Shown here one piece after another: positions 7,530 through 15,561 of a stretch of 40,021 nt of DNA. The position numbers were made by a program, and so were the translations under genes. The notes under the pieces are model-generated. The model saw only the letters and a list, made by a program, of their open reading frames with translations. It made no database searches and was not told the origin of the DNA. How positions within the stretch are numbered: the stretch's first letter is position 1; each line of letters opens with the position of its first letter. The DNA comes from Rhizobium sp. Q54 (lineage in GTDB: Bacteria > Pseudomonadota > Alphaproteobacteria > UBA2966 > CAIVPW01): assembly GCA_945889645.1 (NCBI GenBank), contig CAMDCA010000016.1, positions 1 through 40,021 of the forward strand, written 5' to 3'.

Positions 7530-8102
7530 ATGGTGCGGCTGACCCGCATCTACACGCGCGGCGGCGACGGCGGACAGACATCGCTGGGCGATGGCAGCCG
7601 CGTCGCCAAGCAGGCGGCACGCATCGAAGCCCTCGGCGCGGTCGAGGAAGCCAACGCCGCCCTCGGCGTCGTTCGGCTGCACACCACGCCCTACGTCGCC
7701 ACCGAGGCGATGCTGCGCCGCATCCAGAACGAGCTGTTCGACCTTGGCGCCGACCTGTGCACCTTGGGCGAAGACTTCTCCGCCCCCGACACGCTGCGCA
7801 TTGTGCCCGACCAGGTGAAGCGACTGGAGGACGAGATCGACGCCATGAACGCCGCCCTGGCGCCGCTGGAGTCGTTCATCCTGCCGGGCGGGGCCGCCGC
7901 CGCCGCGCACCTGCACCTTGCACGCACGGTTGTGCGCCGGGCCGAGCGGGCCATCGCCGCCCTTGCCGCGGCCGAGCCCGTTAACCCTGTTGCCCTGCAA
8001 TACGCCAACCGGCTGTCCGACCACCTCTTTGTCCTGGGCCGGGTTTTGAACCATGACATCGGCGGCGACGTGCTTTGGCAGCCGGGAGCGACTAGAAAGT
8101 AG
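7530..8102 (+). CDS. pduO: Cob(I)alamin adenosyltransferase, PduO type
   Basis: The enzyme transfers adenosyl from ATP to cob(I)alamin to make adenosylcobalamin. The 190-residue protein shows the N-terminal ATP-binding motif TRGGDGGQTSLGDG (residues 9-22), RTVVRRAERA and YANRLSDHLFVLGR near the C-terminus, all typical of the PduO family. It lies 4 nt behind the HIG1 gene. The product is the cofactor of the class II ribonucleotide reductase encoded at 25161 in this window, so the two are functionally linked though not adjacent. All expected motifs are present. Confidence 0.93.
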   Translation: MVRLTRIYTRGGDGGQTSLGDGSRVAKQAARIEALGAVEEANAALGVVRLHTTPYVATEAMLRRIQNELFDLGADLCTLGEDFSAPDTLRIVPDQVKRLEDEIDAMNAALAPLESFILPGGAAAAAHLHLARTVVRRAERAIAALAAAEPVNPVALQYANRLSDHLFVLGRVLNHDIGGDVLWQPGATRK

Positions 8103-8148
8103 TTCGAGAGACCCACCCGCAATTGATCTGCGGGCGGGAGTGGTTCGG

Positions 8149-8206
8149 GCGCGCAGGGATCCAGGGGCCCTGCGCGCGGGTGTTGTAAGCCTGGGCGCGC
8201 GCGGGG
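8149..8206 (+). promoter_or_regulatory. Structured leader before the antiporter gene, hairpin copy 1
   Basis: Positions 8168-8178 and 8196-8206 form an 11-bp stem (10 Watson-Crick pairs and one G-U) around the 17-nt loop GGTGTTGTAAGCCTGGG. The same loop occurs twice before ftsE with different stem sequences. The left arm can instead pair perfectly over 10 bp with 8149-8158 (GCGCGCAGGG with CCCTGCGCGC), so two folds compete. The 3' arm ends in GGGG, 9 nt before the GTG start, so folding could hide the ribosome binding site. A third small hairpin (CCCGCA/TGCGGG) lies just upstream. A dispersed palindromic repeat is the main alternative. Confidence 0.55.
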
Positions 8207-8215
8207 AACAAAGAC

Positions 8216-10702
8216 GTGCTGGAGTTCGATACGGTCACGCTGGTCGCCGGCGTCGTCACGCTGCTGCTTGTCGCGGGCGCCACCCGCGTCATCACCGACC
8301 GCCTGCGCTTCCCCTACACCGTCGCCCTGGTGCTGATCGGCGTCGCCGTCGGCGAGGTGGCACGCCGGGTCTATCCCGACGTCAGTCGCTTCACCGAAAT
8401 GCCGATGGCGGCGGACATCATCCTGTTCGTCCTCATCCCGACCCTGATCTTCGAGGCAGCGTTCCACACCAACGGCCGCCTCCTGCGCCAGAACCTGTGG
8501 CCGGTGCTCACCCTCGCCATTCCCGGCGCGCTGGCGTCCTCGTTGCTGATCGGCGTGATCGTCTGGGCCGTGAGTCCGCTGAGCTTCGCCGCCTCGTGGC
8601 TGCTCGGCGCGATCCTCAGCTCCACCGACCCGGTCGCCGTGGTGGCGATCTTCCGCAAGATCGGCGCCCCCGCCCGCCTAACCATGCTGGTCGAAGGCGA
8701 GAGCCTGCTCAACGACGCGACGTCGATCGTGCTGGCGCGCATCCTGATCGGCGTCCTCGCCGTCGGCAGCTTCGGCAGCGACAACCTGGCCGACGGCCTG
8801 CTTGAGTTCGTGCTGGTGTTCTTCGGCGGCGCGTTGATCGGCTGGATCTCCGCCGTCGCCATCGGCTGGCTGATCTCCAAGGTGCACGACGACCCGTTCA
8901 CCACCACGGTACTGACCGCCATCCTCGCCTACGCGCCGTTCCTGATTGCCGAGCGCGGCTTCCACCTGTCCGGCGTCATGGCGGCGGTCGCCGCCGGCCT
9001 GGTGATGGCCGACTGGGGCCGCACTAAGATGTCACCGGTCGACGAAGAGCACATCGAGACGTTCTGGCACTTCGCCGGCAATGCCGCCAACGCCATGCTG
9101 TTTCTGCTGGTTGGCTTCAGCGTGCAGGTCGGTGAGTTGATCGCCAACCTCGGCCTGTTTGCCTGGGTGCTGTTCGCGCTGCTCGCCTCGCGCGCGCTGG
9201 TCGTCTACGGCGTCGCGCCGCTGATGCGCTTCCTACCCAACACGCGCCCCATCAGCTTCGCCTACCAGACGGTGCTGTTCTGGGGCGGACTGCGCGGCGG
9301 CATCGCCATCGCCATCGTGCTCGGCCTGACGCAATACGACTTCGGCCAGACCTTCGTCGCCCTCGTCATGGGTTCGGTGCTGTTCACCCTGATCGTCCAG
9401 GGCATGAGCATGGAGCGCCTGGTGCGCTGGTTCGGCCTCGACCATCCGCCCCTCGCCGACCGCCTGGCGCGCGGCGAGACGCAGATCGATGCGCTGCGCG
9501 CCGCCAGCGGACGCATCCCCGAGTTGCGCGAAGGCGGACTGTTCTCCGCCCGCATCGGTGACGACCTCGACGCCAAGACCAACGCCGAGATCGCCCGCGT
9601 TAGCGTCGAGCTCGACGAGTTGCGCCGCGCCGAGCTCGACCCCGACCAGGAGCGCCGGCTGCTGCTGTCGCGCTGCTTCGCCGCCGAGCAGGCGTACTAT
9701 CACGGCCTGTTCCGCAAGGGGCACCTGTCGGAACGCACCTACCGGCACCTCGTTGCCGACGTGACGATGCAGATCGACGCGGTGCGCGACGGCGTGCCGC
9801 TGCCGGACCGCGGCGCCGCCCGCCGCGCCCGCCGCTCCGGTCTGCTGCACCTGTTGAATCGCGTCGCCCCGGGCACCGCCAACCGCCTCGGCCGCGGCAA
9901 CATCGCCGGCGACTACGAAGCCGCCTGGGGCAGCTTCCAGGCGGCGACGCACCTGCTCGAGGACATCGCCCAGCTCGCCCTCGCGCATTCGACGCCCGAC
10001 GCCATCGTCGCCGACGTGCGCGCGATGTACGTCGCCCTGCAGGCCACCGCGCGCGAACAGCTCGATGCAACCGCGGCGCAGTTCCCGGAATTCGTCACCG
10101 CCATGCAGGAGCGCCTGGCCCAGCGCCTGCTGGCCCTGGCGCAGACCGCCACCATCCAGGACAAGGCCGCCGCCGGCGCCGTGCCGGCCGGCATCGCCGA
10201 CGACTTGCTGCGTACCCTGACCATCGAGCACCGCACATTGCGCGGCGGCGTCACCGAGCCGCTGGCCGTGCAGCCCGCCGAGCTGTTGCGCAAGGTGCCG
10301 TTCTTCAAGGACACCCCCGACAGCGAATTCGCCAAGGTCGCCGACGTTCTGGTCGAGCGCAGCTTTCCCGCCGGCGACACCATCGTTGCCCAGGGTGCAC
10401 GCGGCGCCTCGCTGTACCTGATCGCGCGCGGCGTGGTGCGCGTCAGCAGCCGCGGCACCGACGGCTTCGACCACGACCTCGCCACCCTGGTGGCCGGCGA
10501 CTTCTTCGGCGAGATGGCGGTGCTCACCGCGGAGCCGCGCTCCGCCACCTGCCGCGCTGTGACGCCGTGCGCGCTATATGAGTTGCGGCGCGCCGACTTC
10601 CAGCGCGTCGTCGCCAATCTGCCCGCCCTGCGCGCTGCCCTTGAGCGCGCCAACCGCGAGCGCCGCAAGGCCAGCGGCACCCACGCCGGCCCCGCCGCCT
10701 GA
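8216..10702 (+). CDS. CPA1 cation/proton antiporter with cyclic-nucleotide-type domain
   Basis: The 828-residue protein has an N-terminal Na+/H+ exchanger domain (residues 1-415, about 12 membrane helices) with SSTDPVAVVAIF (Asp138) and EGESLLNDATS (Asn166, Asp167), the ion-binding signatures of the NhaP/CPA1 group. A long cytoplasmic helical region follows (about 420-690). The C-terminus (about 692-810) is a cNMP-binding-like domain with FFGEMAVLTAEPRSATCRA, a good match to the phosphate-binding cassette. It probably exchanges Na+ or K+ for protons under ligand control; neither ion nor ligand can be told. GTG is the start. etfB begins 1 nt after its stop, an unusual operon partner. Confidence 0.9.
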   Translation: MLEFDTVTLVAGVVTLLLVAGATRVITDRLRFPYTVALVLIGVAVGEVARRVYPDVSRFTEMPMAADIILFVLIPTLIFEAAFHTNGRLLRQNLWPVLTLAIPGALASSLLIGVIVWAVSPLSFAASWLLGAILSSTDPVAVVAIFRKIGAPARLTMLVEGESLLNDATSIVLARILIGVLAVGSFGSDNLADGLLEFVLVFFGGALIGWISAVAIGWLISKVHDDPFTTTVLTAILAYAPFLIAERGFHLSGVMAAVAAGLVMADWGRTKMSPVDEEHIETFWHFAGNAANAMLFLLVGFSVQVGELIANLGLFAWVLFALLASRALVVYGVAPLMRFLPNTRPISFAYQTVLFWGGLRGGIAIAIVLGLTQYDFGQTFVALVMGSVLFTLIVQGMSMERLVRWFGLDHPPLADRLARGETQIDALRAASGRIPELREGGLFSARIGDDLDAKTNAEIARVSVELDELRRAELDPDQERRLLLSRCFAAEQAYYHGLFRKGHLSERTYRHLVADVTMQIDAVRDGVPLPDRGAARRARRSGLLHLLNRVAPGTANRLGRGNIAGDYEAAWGSFQAATHLLEDIAQLALAHSTPDAIVADVRAMYVALQATAREQLDATAAQFPEFVTAMQERLAQRLLALAQTATIQDKAAAGAVPAGIADDLLRTLTIEHRTLRGGVTEPLAVQPAELLRKVPFFKDTPDSEFAKVADVLVERSFPAGDTIVAQGARGASLYLIARGVVRVSSRGTDGFDHDLATLVAGDFFGEMAVLTAEPRSATCRAVTPCALYELRRADFQRVVANLPALRAALERANRERRKASGTHAGPAA

Positions 10703-10703
10703 C

Positions 10704-11441
10704 ATGCGGGTGCTGGTCTCGGTGAAGGCAGTCTCCGATCCGGCCCAGCGTCTGCGCGTCCGCGCCGACGGCATGGGCGTGGACCTCGACGGCATTCGCA
10801 CCATCCTCAATCCATTCGACGAAGTGGCACTGGAGCAGGCCCTTCGCTGGCGCGAGAGCGGGGCCGTGACCGAGGTCGTGGTCGCCGGCGTGGGTGCCGA
10901 TCGCGCCAAGGTCGCGCTCCGCATGGCGCTGGCCCTGGGCGCCGACCGGGCGATCCACGTCCGCGCGCCGGATACGCTCGCCCTGCTCGCCGTGGCCAAG
11001 GCGTTGCGGGATGTCGTGCGCAGCGAAGGATGCGGCATGGCCATGCTCGGCATGCAGGCAAGCGAGGATGGCGAGGCCGAACGCGGACCCATGCTCGCCG
11101 CGCTGCTAGACTGGCCGGAAGCCACCGGCGCCATCGCGACGACACTGACCGGCACCGCCGTGCAGATCGACCGCGTCGCCCGCGACGGCGTCGAGACCAT
11201 GGAGATCGACTTGCCATGCGTCTTCACCGCCGACCTGCCGTTGGCCACGCCGCGATTCGCCAACATTGCCGCGGTTCTGCGCGCCAAGAACGCGCCGATC
11301 GAAGAGCGCAGTGCCGCGTTCGTCGCACCAGCGGCAACCATCTTGTCGATGCAAGAGGTTCCGCCCCGCCGCGCCGGGCAGCGCGTCGCCTCGGTGCGTG
11401 AATTGCTCGCCGCGTTGCGCGCGCGTGGAAGCCTTGTATGA
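10704..11441 (+). CDS. etfB: Electron transfer flavoprotein beta subunit (divergent)
   Basis: The 245-residue protein matches EtfB over its length: MRVLVSVKAVSD, LNPFDEVALEQALRW, LGADRAIHV and AALLDWPEAT. EtfB binds AMP and pairs with EtfA to move electrons from acyl-CoA dehydrogenases to ETF:quinone oxidoreductase. It differs from the usual alphaproteobacterial form: the conserved segment GKQAIDDD is GMQASEDG here, and the C-terminus (RRAGQRVASVRELL) is looser than usual. It starts 1 nt after the antiporter stop and overlaps etfA by ATGA. It may be a second, specialised EtfB rather than the housekeeping copy. Confidence 0.86.
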   Translation: MRVLVSVKAVSDPAQRLRVRADGMGVDLDGIRTILNPFDEVALEQALRWRESGAVTEVVVAGVGADRAKVALRMALALGADRAIHVRAPDTLALLAVAKALRDVVRSEGCGMAMLGMQASEDGEAERGPMLAALLDWPEATGAIATTLTGTAVQIDRVARDGVETMEIDLPCVFTADLPLATPRFANIAAVLRAKNAPIEERSAAFVAPAATILSMQEVPPRRAGQRVASVRELLAALRARGSLV

Positions 11442-12301
11442 CCGCTTCGGCCGCCCTCGTCGTTACCACGACACGATCGCCGGCCGACGCGGCGGCTCGC
11501 CTGGCGACGGCGGCGCTGCGTCTGGTGCCCCGCGTTGACGCCCTGATCGTTGGCGATGGTGCCGATATCCCCGAGATCGCGGCGCCGGAACTCGTGCGAC
11601 ACGCGCGCGGCTATACCGTGGTGCTATGCCCCATCGACGAGTTCGGGCGTGATGTCCTGTCGCGCGCTGCGGCAATGCTGGACGCGGCGTTCCTGCGCGG
11701 CGTCATCGCAATTCCCACCCCGACAACCGTCGTGCGCCCGCTGCACTTCGGCAGCATCAACGCGACCTTCGAATTGCCTGCCAATGTGCCGCTGCTAATG
11801 ACCGTGCAGACGCGCGCCTTCGCCGCAGCGGACCCCGCCGTCATCGGCCGGACGACACGCATCGACGTGCCGCTCGCCGGCGCCAGGTCGCGCCGGTTGC
11901 GCCCCGGCCAGCCGCAAAGCGCCGACATCGGCGCGGCGCGCATCGTCATCGGCGCCGGTCGCGGCGCCGCGACCCCGCGACGCATGGAGGCGGTCCACCG
12001 CATCGCCGAGCGCCTTGGCGCAGCGGTCGGAGCGACGCGCCCGACGATCGACGAAGGGTTCGCCTCGCCGGACCAGCTAGTGGGCCAGTCGGGCAAGGCA
12101 GTGGCCCCGGCCCTCTATCTGGCGCTAGGCGTTTCCGGAGCGCTGCATCATCTCACCGGCATTCGCGACGCCGCGGTAATCGCTGCGATCAACACCGACG
12201 CGTCGGCACCGATCTTCGACGTTGCCGACTACGTCCTGGTGGCGGACCTCGACGTCGCGCTGCCCGAGCTGGAAGCCGCCCTGGCCGAGGCACCGCGATG
12301 A
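11438..12301 (+). CDS. etfA: Electron transfer flavoprotein alpha subunit (divergent N-terminus)
   Basis: The 287-residue protein has a canonical C-terminal FAD domain: VIGAGRG, LGAAVGATRPTIDEG, VGQSGKAVAPALY, LGVSGALHHLTGI, AAINTDASAPIFDVADY. These segments bind FAD in EtfA. The N-terminal domain is poorly conserved and the protein is about 20 residues shorter than typical EtfA. Its start overlaps etfB (ATGA). The next gene, a 3-hydroxyacyl-CoA dehydrogenase, begins 17 nt downstream but carries a premature stop. The FAD site looks intact, so EtfAB itself could still work. Confidence 0.9.
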   Translation: MTASAALVVTTTRSPADAAARLATAALRLVPRVDALIVGDGADIPEIAAPELVRHARGYTVVLCPIDEFGRDVLSRAAAMLDAAFLRGVIAIPTPTTVVRPLHFGSINATFELPANVPLLMTVQTRAFAAADPAVIGRTTRIDVPLAGARSRRLRPGQPQSADIGAARIVIGAGRGAATPRRMEAVHRIAERLGAAVGATRPTIDEGFASPDQLVGQSGKAVAPALYLALGVSGALHHLTGIRDAAVIAAINTDASAPIFDVADYVLVADLDVALPELEAALAEAPR

Positions 12302-12317
12302 AAGCCAAGTTGCCTCA

Positions 12318-13196
12318 ATGAAAGAAGTACGCACCATCGGCATCGTCGGCGCCGGCCCCATGGGCGTCGGCATCGCCCACGTCGGCGTGTTGGCCGGCTA
12401 AGAGGTGCGCGTGCACGACATCGACCGGCCCAAGCTCGACGCCCTGCCCGACCGGGTCGAAGGCGGCATCGCGATCCAGGTCGCCAAGGGCCTGGTGAAG
12501 AGCACCGACGCAAAAGCCGCGCTGACGCGCGTGCACCTGGCACACACGCTGTCCGGCCTCGCGGCGTGCGACCTGGTCATCGAGACGGTGAACGAAGACG
12601 AAGAGGTAAAGCGCGGCCTCTACGCGTCCTTGAAGGGCATGCTGAAGCCCGACGCAATCCTCGCCACCGACACGTCGTCGATTTCCATCACGCGCCTCGC
12701 CGCCGCCACCGACCGGCCGCAGCGATTCCTCGGCATGCACTTCATGAATCCGGTGCCCCGGATGGAGCTGGTCGAAATCATCCCCGGCATCGCCACCTTG
12801 CCCGAGGTTGTGCGTCTCGCTAGCGACGTCGCCAAACGCATGGGCAAAACGCCGGTCGCCGCCCAGGACTTCCCCGCGTTCATGGTGAACCGCATCCTGG
12901 CGCCGATGATCAACGAGGCGATCTACGTCCTCTACGAGGGCGTCGGCACCGTCGAGAGCATCGACGCCGCGTGCAAGCTCGGCCTGCACCACCCCATGGG
13001 CCCGCTGGCGCTGGCCGACTTCATCGGCCTCGACATCTTCCTGTCGATCATGAAGGTCCTGCACGAGGGCCTCGCCGACCAGAAATACCGCCCGTGCCCA
13101 CTGCTCATCAAATACGTCGAAGCGGGTTGGCTGGGTCGGAAGAGCGGGCGCGGCTTCTACGACTACTCCGTCGCCCCACCGAAGCCGACCCGCTAG
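12318..13196 (+). pseudogene. hbd: 3-hydroxybutyryl-CoA dehydrogenase gene with in-frame TAA
   Basis: Translation from ATG 12318 gives MKEVRTIGIVGAGPMGVGIA..., the start of a 3-hydroxyacyl-CoA dehydrogenase with its NAD-binding GxGxxG (residues 10-15). Codon 28 is TAA (12399-12401), where the family usually has Tyr in AGY(D/E)V; a TAT or TAC to TAA change explains it. The same frame continues to 13196 with intact family motifs, including ETVNEDEEVK, ATDTSSISITRLA, GMHFMNPVPRMELVEI (catalytic His), VNRILAPMINEA and the C-terminal GRGFYDYS. Re-initiation at GTG 12405 would lack the NAD site. It is either a recent pseudogene or a sequencing error. It follows etfBA, its normal partner. Confidence 0.88.
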
Positions 13197-13231
13197 CAGG
13201 CGCACCAACGGCACGTCACGCCGCGCTGGCG

Positions 13232-13318
13232 GTCTGGATTGCCGCGCTCGCTATGCTCGCTCGCAATGACCACCAAGCAATCGTCATCGCGAGGCCCGAA
13301 TGCCGTGGCGATCCAGAC
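13232..13318. repeat. Inverted pair of GTCATTGCGAG...CAATCCAGAC-type repeats
   Basis: Positions 13232-13270 on the minus strand read GTCATTGCGAGCG...GGCAATCCAGAC, and 13283-13318 on the plus strand read GTCATCGCGAGG...GGCGATCCAGAC. They are related to the repeats at 19399 and 19777 and form a head-to-head palindrome. The family resembles REP-like elements found in many bacterial genomes. The pair lies between the convergent ends of the hbd remnant and the thioredoxin gene, where it could also stop transcription from both sides. Confidence 0.75.
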
Positions 13319-13335
13319 CGATCGCCATACCGTCC

Positions 13336-13995
13336 CTATCGATCGGCGAAATGCTTTAGCAGCGCAATCGCCTCGGGCGAGTCCCACTCCGCCGGACCGA
13401 CCATCCGCCCGACGACCTTGCCGTCCGCATCGATCAGGATCGTCGACGGCAGCCCGGTGATGCCGAACGCGCGCTGCGAGGCGCCGCTCTGGTCGATGTA
13501 CAGCGGCAGAGCCGCGATCGACTGCTCGTCGTAGAAGGCGCGCACCTTGTTCACCATGGTGCGGTCCTGGGACAGCGGCACCACCTGGAACGCAGGTGAC
13601 CCCAACGCCGCTTCCAGGCGGTCGAGGGACGGCATCTCGCGCTTGCACGGCACGCACCAGGTGGCCCAGAAGTTCAGCAGCACCGCCTGTCCGTGGAAGT
13701 CGGCAAGCGTGCGCAGGGCGCCGCGTTCATCGGCGAAGGTGACGGCTGGCGCTGGCTCCGGTACGTCGTAGAGGATAAAGTTGGCGACCTCGCCGGTGAC
13801 CAGCGGCTTCGCGGCCGCGACCAGCGGGTCCGGGGCGGGGGCCCGTACTGGGGCCGGAGTCCACAACCACGCGACCGTTAGAACACCAAACGCACCCAGG
13901 GCTCCCACCAGCACCGCGAGCACGGCGCCTCTGCGCGCCGCAGACGGGCGTGCCCCGGGGCCGTTCGAATTCGCCGACGAAGAGCGTTGATCCAT
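13336..13995 (-). CDS. TlpA-family thiol:disulfide oxidoreductase, membrane-anchored
   Basis: The 219-residue protein has a short cytoplasmic N-terminus, one membrane anchor (about residues 24-46), a Pro/Ala linker, and a periplasmic thioredoxin-like domain with [14 protein letters not shown] (Cys114, Cys117) and the cis-proline motif [11 protein letters not shown]. TlpA/ResA proteins reduce disulfides in apocytochromes c or the CuA site of cytochrome oxidase; which applies here is unknown. The chosen ATG (13995) shares two bases with the argH ATG on the other strand, so the two divergent genes have no spacer. A longer frame to 14133 would overlap argH and adds no conserved sequence. Confidence 0.9.
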   Translation of the reverse strand: MDQRSSSANSNGPGARPSAARRGAVLAVLVGALGAFGVLTVAWLWTPAPVRAPAPDPLVAAAKPLVTGEVANFILYDVPEPAPAVTFADERGALRTLADFHGQAVLLNFWATWCVPCKREMPSLDRLEAALGSPAFQVVPLSQDRTMVNKVRAFYDEQSIAALPLYIDQSGASQRAFGITGLPSTILIDADGKVVGRMVGPAEWDSPEAIALLKHFADR

Positions 13996-15442
13996 GAAAC
14001 GTGTACGGAATCCGAAGGTCGCGAAAACCACAGCCCGGAAAGCCACCGGCGCCAACCCCCTGTGGGGCGGTCGCTTCGCCAGCGGTCCCGACGCCTTGAT
14101 GGAGAAGGTGAACGCCTCCATCGGTTTCGACAAGGAGCTTGCGGCTCAGGACCTCGCGCAGAGCCGGGCGCACTGTACCATGCTGGTCGAGGCCGGAATT
14201 CTGACCGCCCGCGATGGTAACGCCATCTTGAAAGGGCTGGACCGCGTGGCGCGCGAAATCGCCGCAGGGACCTTCACCTACACCGCGGCGCTCGAAGACA
14301 TTCACATGCACGTCGAGTCGCGCCTGGCCGAGCTGATCGGCGAACCCGCGGGCCGCCTGCACACCGCGCGCTCGCGCAACGACCAGGTCGCCACCGACTT
14401 CCGCCTGTGGGTGCGTGACGCCATCGATCGACTCGACGCGCAGCTCGGCCAGCTGCAGCGCGTGCTGGTCGATCGCGCGGCGGAGCATTTCGACACCATC
14501 CTGCCGGGTCTCACACACCTGCAGCCGGCGCAGCCGGTTACCTTCGGCCACCACCTGCTTGCGTATTTCGAGATGTTTGACCGCGATCGTGGCCGCATGC
14601 GCGATTGCCGTGCGCGCCTGAACGAAAGCCCGCTGGGCGCCGCGGCGCTGGCCGGCACGTCGTATCCGATCGACCGTCACCGCACGGCGAAGTTGTTGGG
14701 TTTCACCGGCCCGACCGCGAACTCGATGGACTCGGTCTCAGCGCGCGACTTCGTGCTTGAGTTCCTTTCCGCATGCTCGATCGCCGCGGTGCATCTGTCG
14801 CGCCTCGGCGAGGAGCTGGTACTGTGGGCGAGCCCGCGCTTCCGCTTCGTGCGCCTGTCGGACGCGTTCTCGACCGGCTCGTCGATCATGCCGCAGAAGC
14901 GCAACCCGGACGCTGCCGAGTTGGTGCGCGCCAAGGCCGGCCGCATCGTCGGCGCGCTCACCGGCCTGCTGGTGACGATGAAGGGTCTTCCGCTGACCTA
15001 TTCCAAGGACATGCAGGAAGACAAAGAGCCGACCTTTGCGGCCGCCGATCAGCTGGAGCTCTGCGTGCAGGTGATGGCCGGCATGATGGCCGACCTGACG
15101 GTGGACAAGGAGGCCATGCTGTCCGCCACCCACGAAGGCTTCCTCACCGCCACCGACCTCGCCGACTGGCTGGTGCAAAAACTTGGGCTGCCGTTCCGCG
15201 AAGCCCACGGCGTCGTCGGCCGCATTGTGCGCCGCGCCGAAGAACGCGGCTGCGGGCTGGAACAACTGACGCTGGCCGACCTGCGCCTGATCGAGCCGCG
15301 CATCAAGGCCGAGGCGCAAAAGGTTCTGTCGGTGCAGGCAGCCGTCGCGCGCCGCAAGAGCTACGGCGGCACCGCGCCCGAGCTGGTGCGCAAGTCGGTC
15401 GCCGCCGCGCGCGCGAGGCTCGCCAGGCGGAGCAAGCGTTGA
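13994..15442 (+). CDS. argH: Argininosuccinate lyase
   Basis: ArgH cleaves argininosuccinate to arginine and fumarate, the last step of arginine synthesis. The 482-residue protein has [13 protein letters not shown] at the start, [35 protein letters not shown] and the fumarase/aspartase signature [12 protein letters not shown] near residue 296, which carries the catalytic serine. Length is normal, with a basic extension of about 19 residues before the conserved start; no other start codon is available in that stretch. It overlaps the divergent tlpA start. The lipoprotein gene begins on its stop codon (TGATG). Confidence 0.96.
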   Translation: MKRVRNPKVAKTTARKATGANPLWGGRFASGPDALMEKVNASIGFDKELAAQDLAQSRAHCTMLVEAGILTARDGNAILKGLDRVAREIAAGTFTYTAALEDIHMHVESRLAELIGEPAGRLHTARSRNDQVATDFRLWVRDAIDRLDAQLGQLQRVLVDRAAEHFDTILPGLTHLQPAQPVTFGHHLLAYFEMFDRDRGRMRDCRARLNESPLGAAALAGTSYPIDRHRTAKLLGFTGPTANSMDSVSARDFVLEFLSACSIAAVHLSRLGEELVLWASPRFRFVRLSDAFSTGSSIMPQKRNPDAAELVRAKAGRIVGALTGLLVTMKGLPLTYSKDMQEDKEPTFAAADQLELCVQVMAGMMADLTVDKEAMLSATHEGFLTATDLADWLVQKLGLPFREAHGVVGRIVRRAEERGCGLEQLTLADLRLIEPRIKAEAQKVLSVQAAVARRKSYGGTAPELVRKSVAAARARLARRSKR

Positions 15443-15555
15443 TGCGCACGGTGCTGCTCGTCGCCGTGCTCGCTCTTGCCCTCGCAGCGGCCGGCTGCGG
15501 CCGCAAGGGCGAACTGACACAGCCCGAGCCGCGTCCCGCCGCGGCGCAGCGCTAG
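15442..15555 (+). CDS. Small LptM-like lipoprotein between argH and lysA
   Basis: This 37-residue gene overlaps the argH stop (TGATG). The product has a short lipoprotein signal peptide with lipobox AAAGC, followed by CGRKGELTQPEP. The pattern CG.KG.L..P after the lipobox is that of LptM (YifL), the small outer-membrane lipoprotein that in E. coli helps assemble the LptD translocon. A tiny lipoprotein in this argH-lysA position is a recurring alphaproteobacterial arrangement, as I recall. Function is by similarity of a very short sequence only. lysA starts 6 nt later. Confidence 0.8.
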   Translation: MRTVLLVAVLALALAAAGCGRKGELTQPEPRPAAAQR

Positions 15556-15561
15556 GCAACC

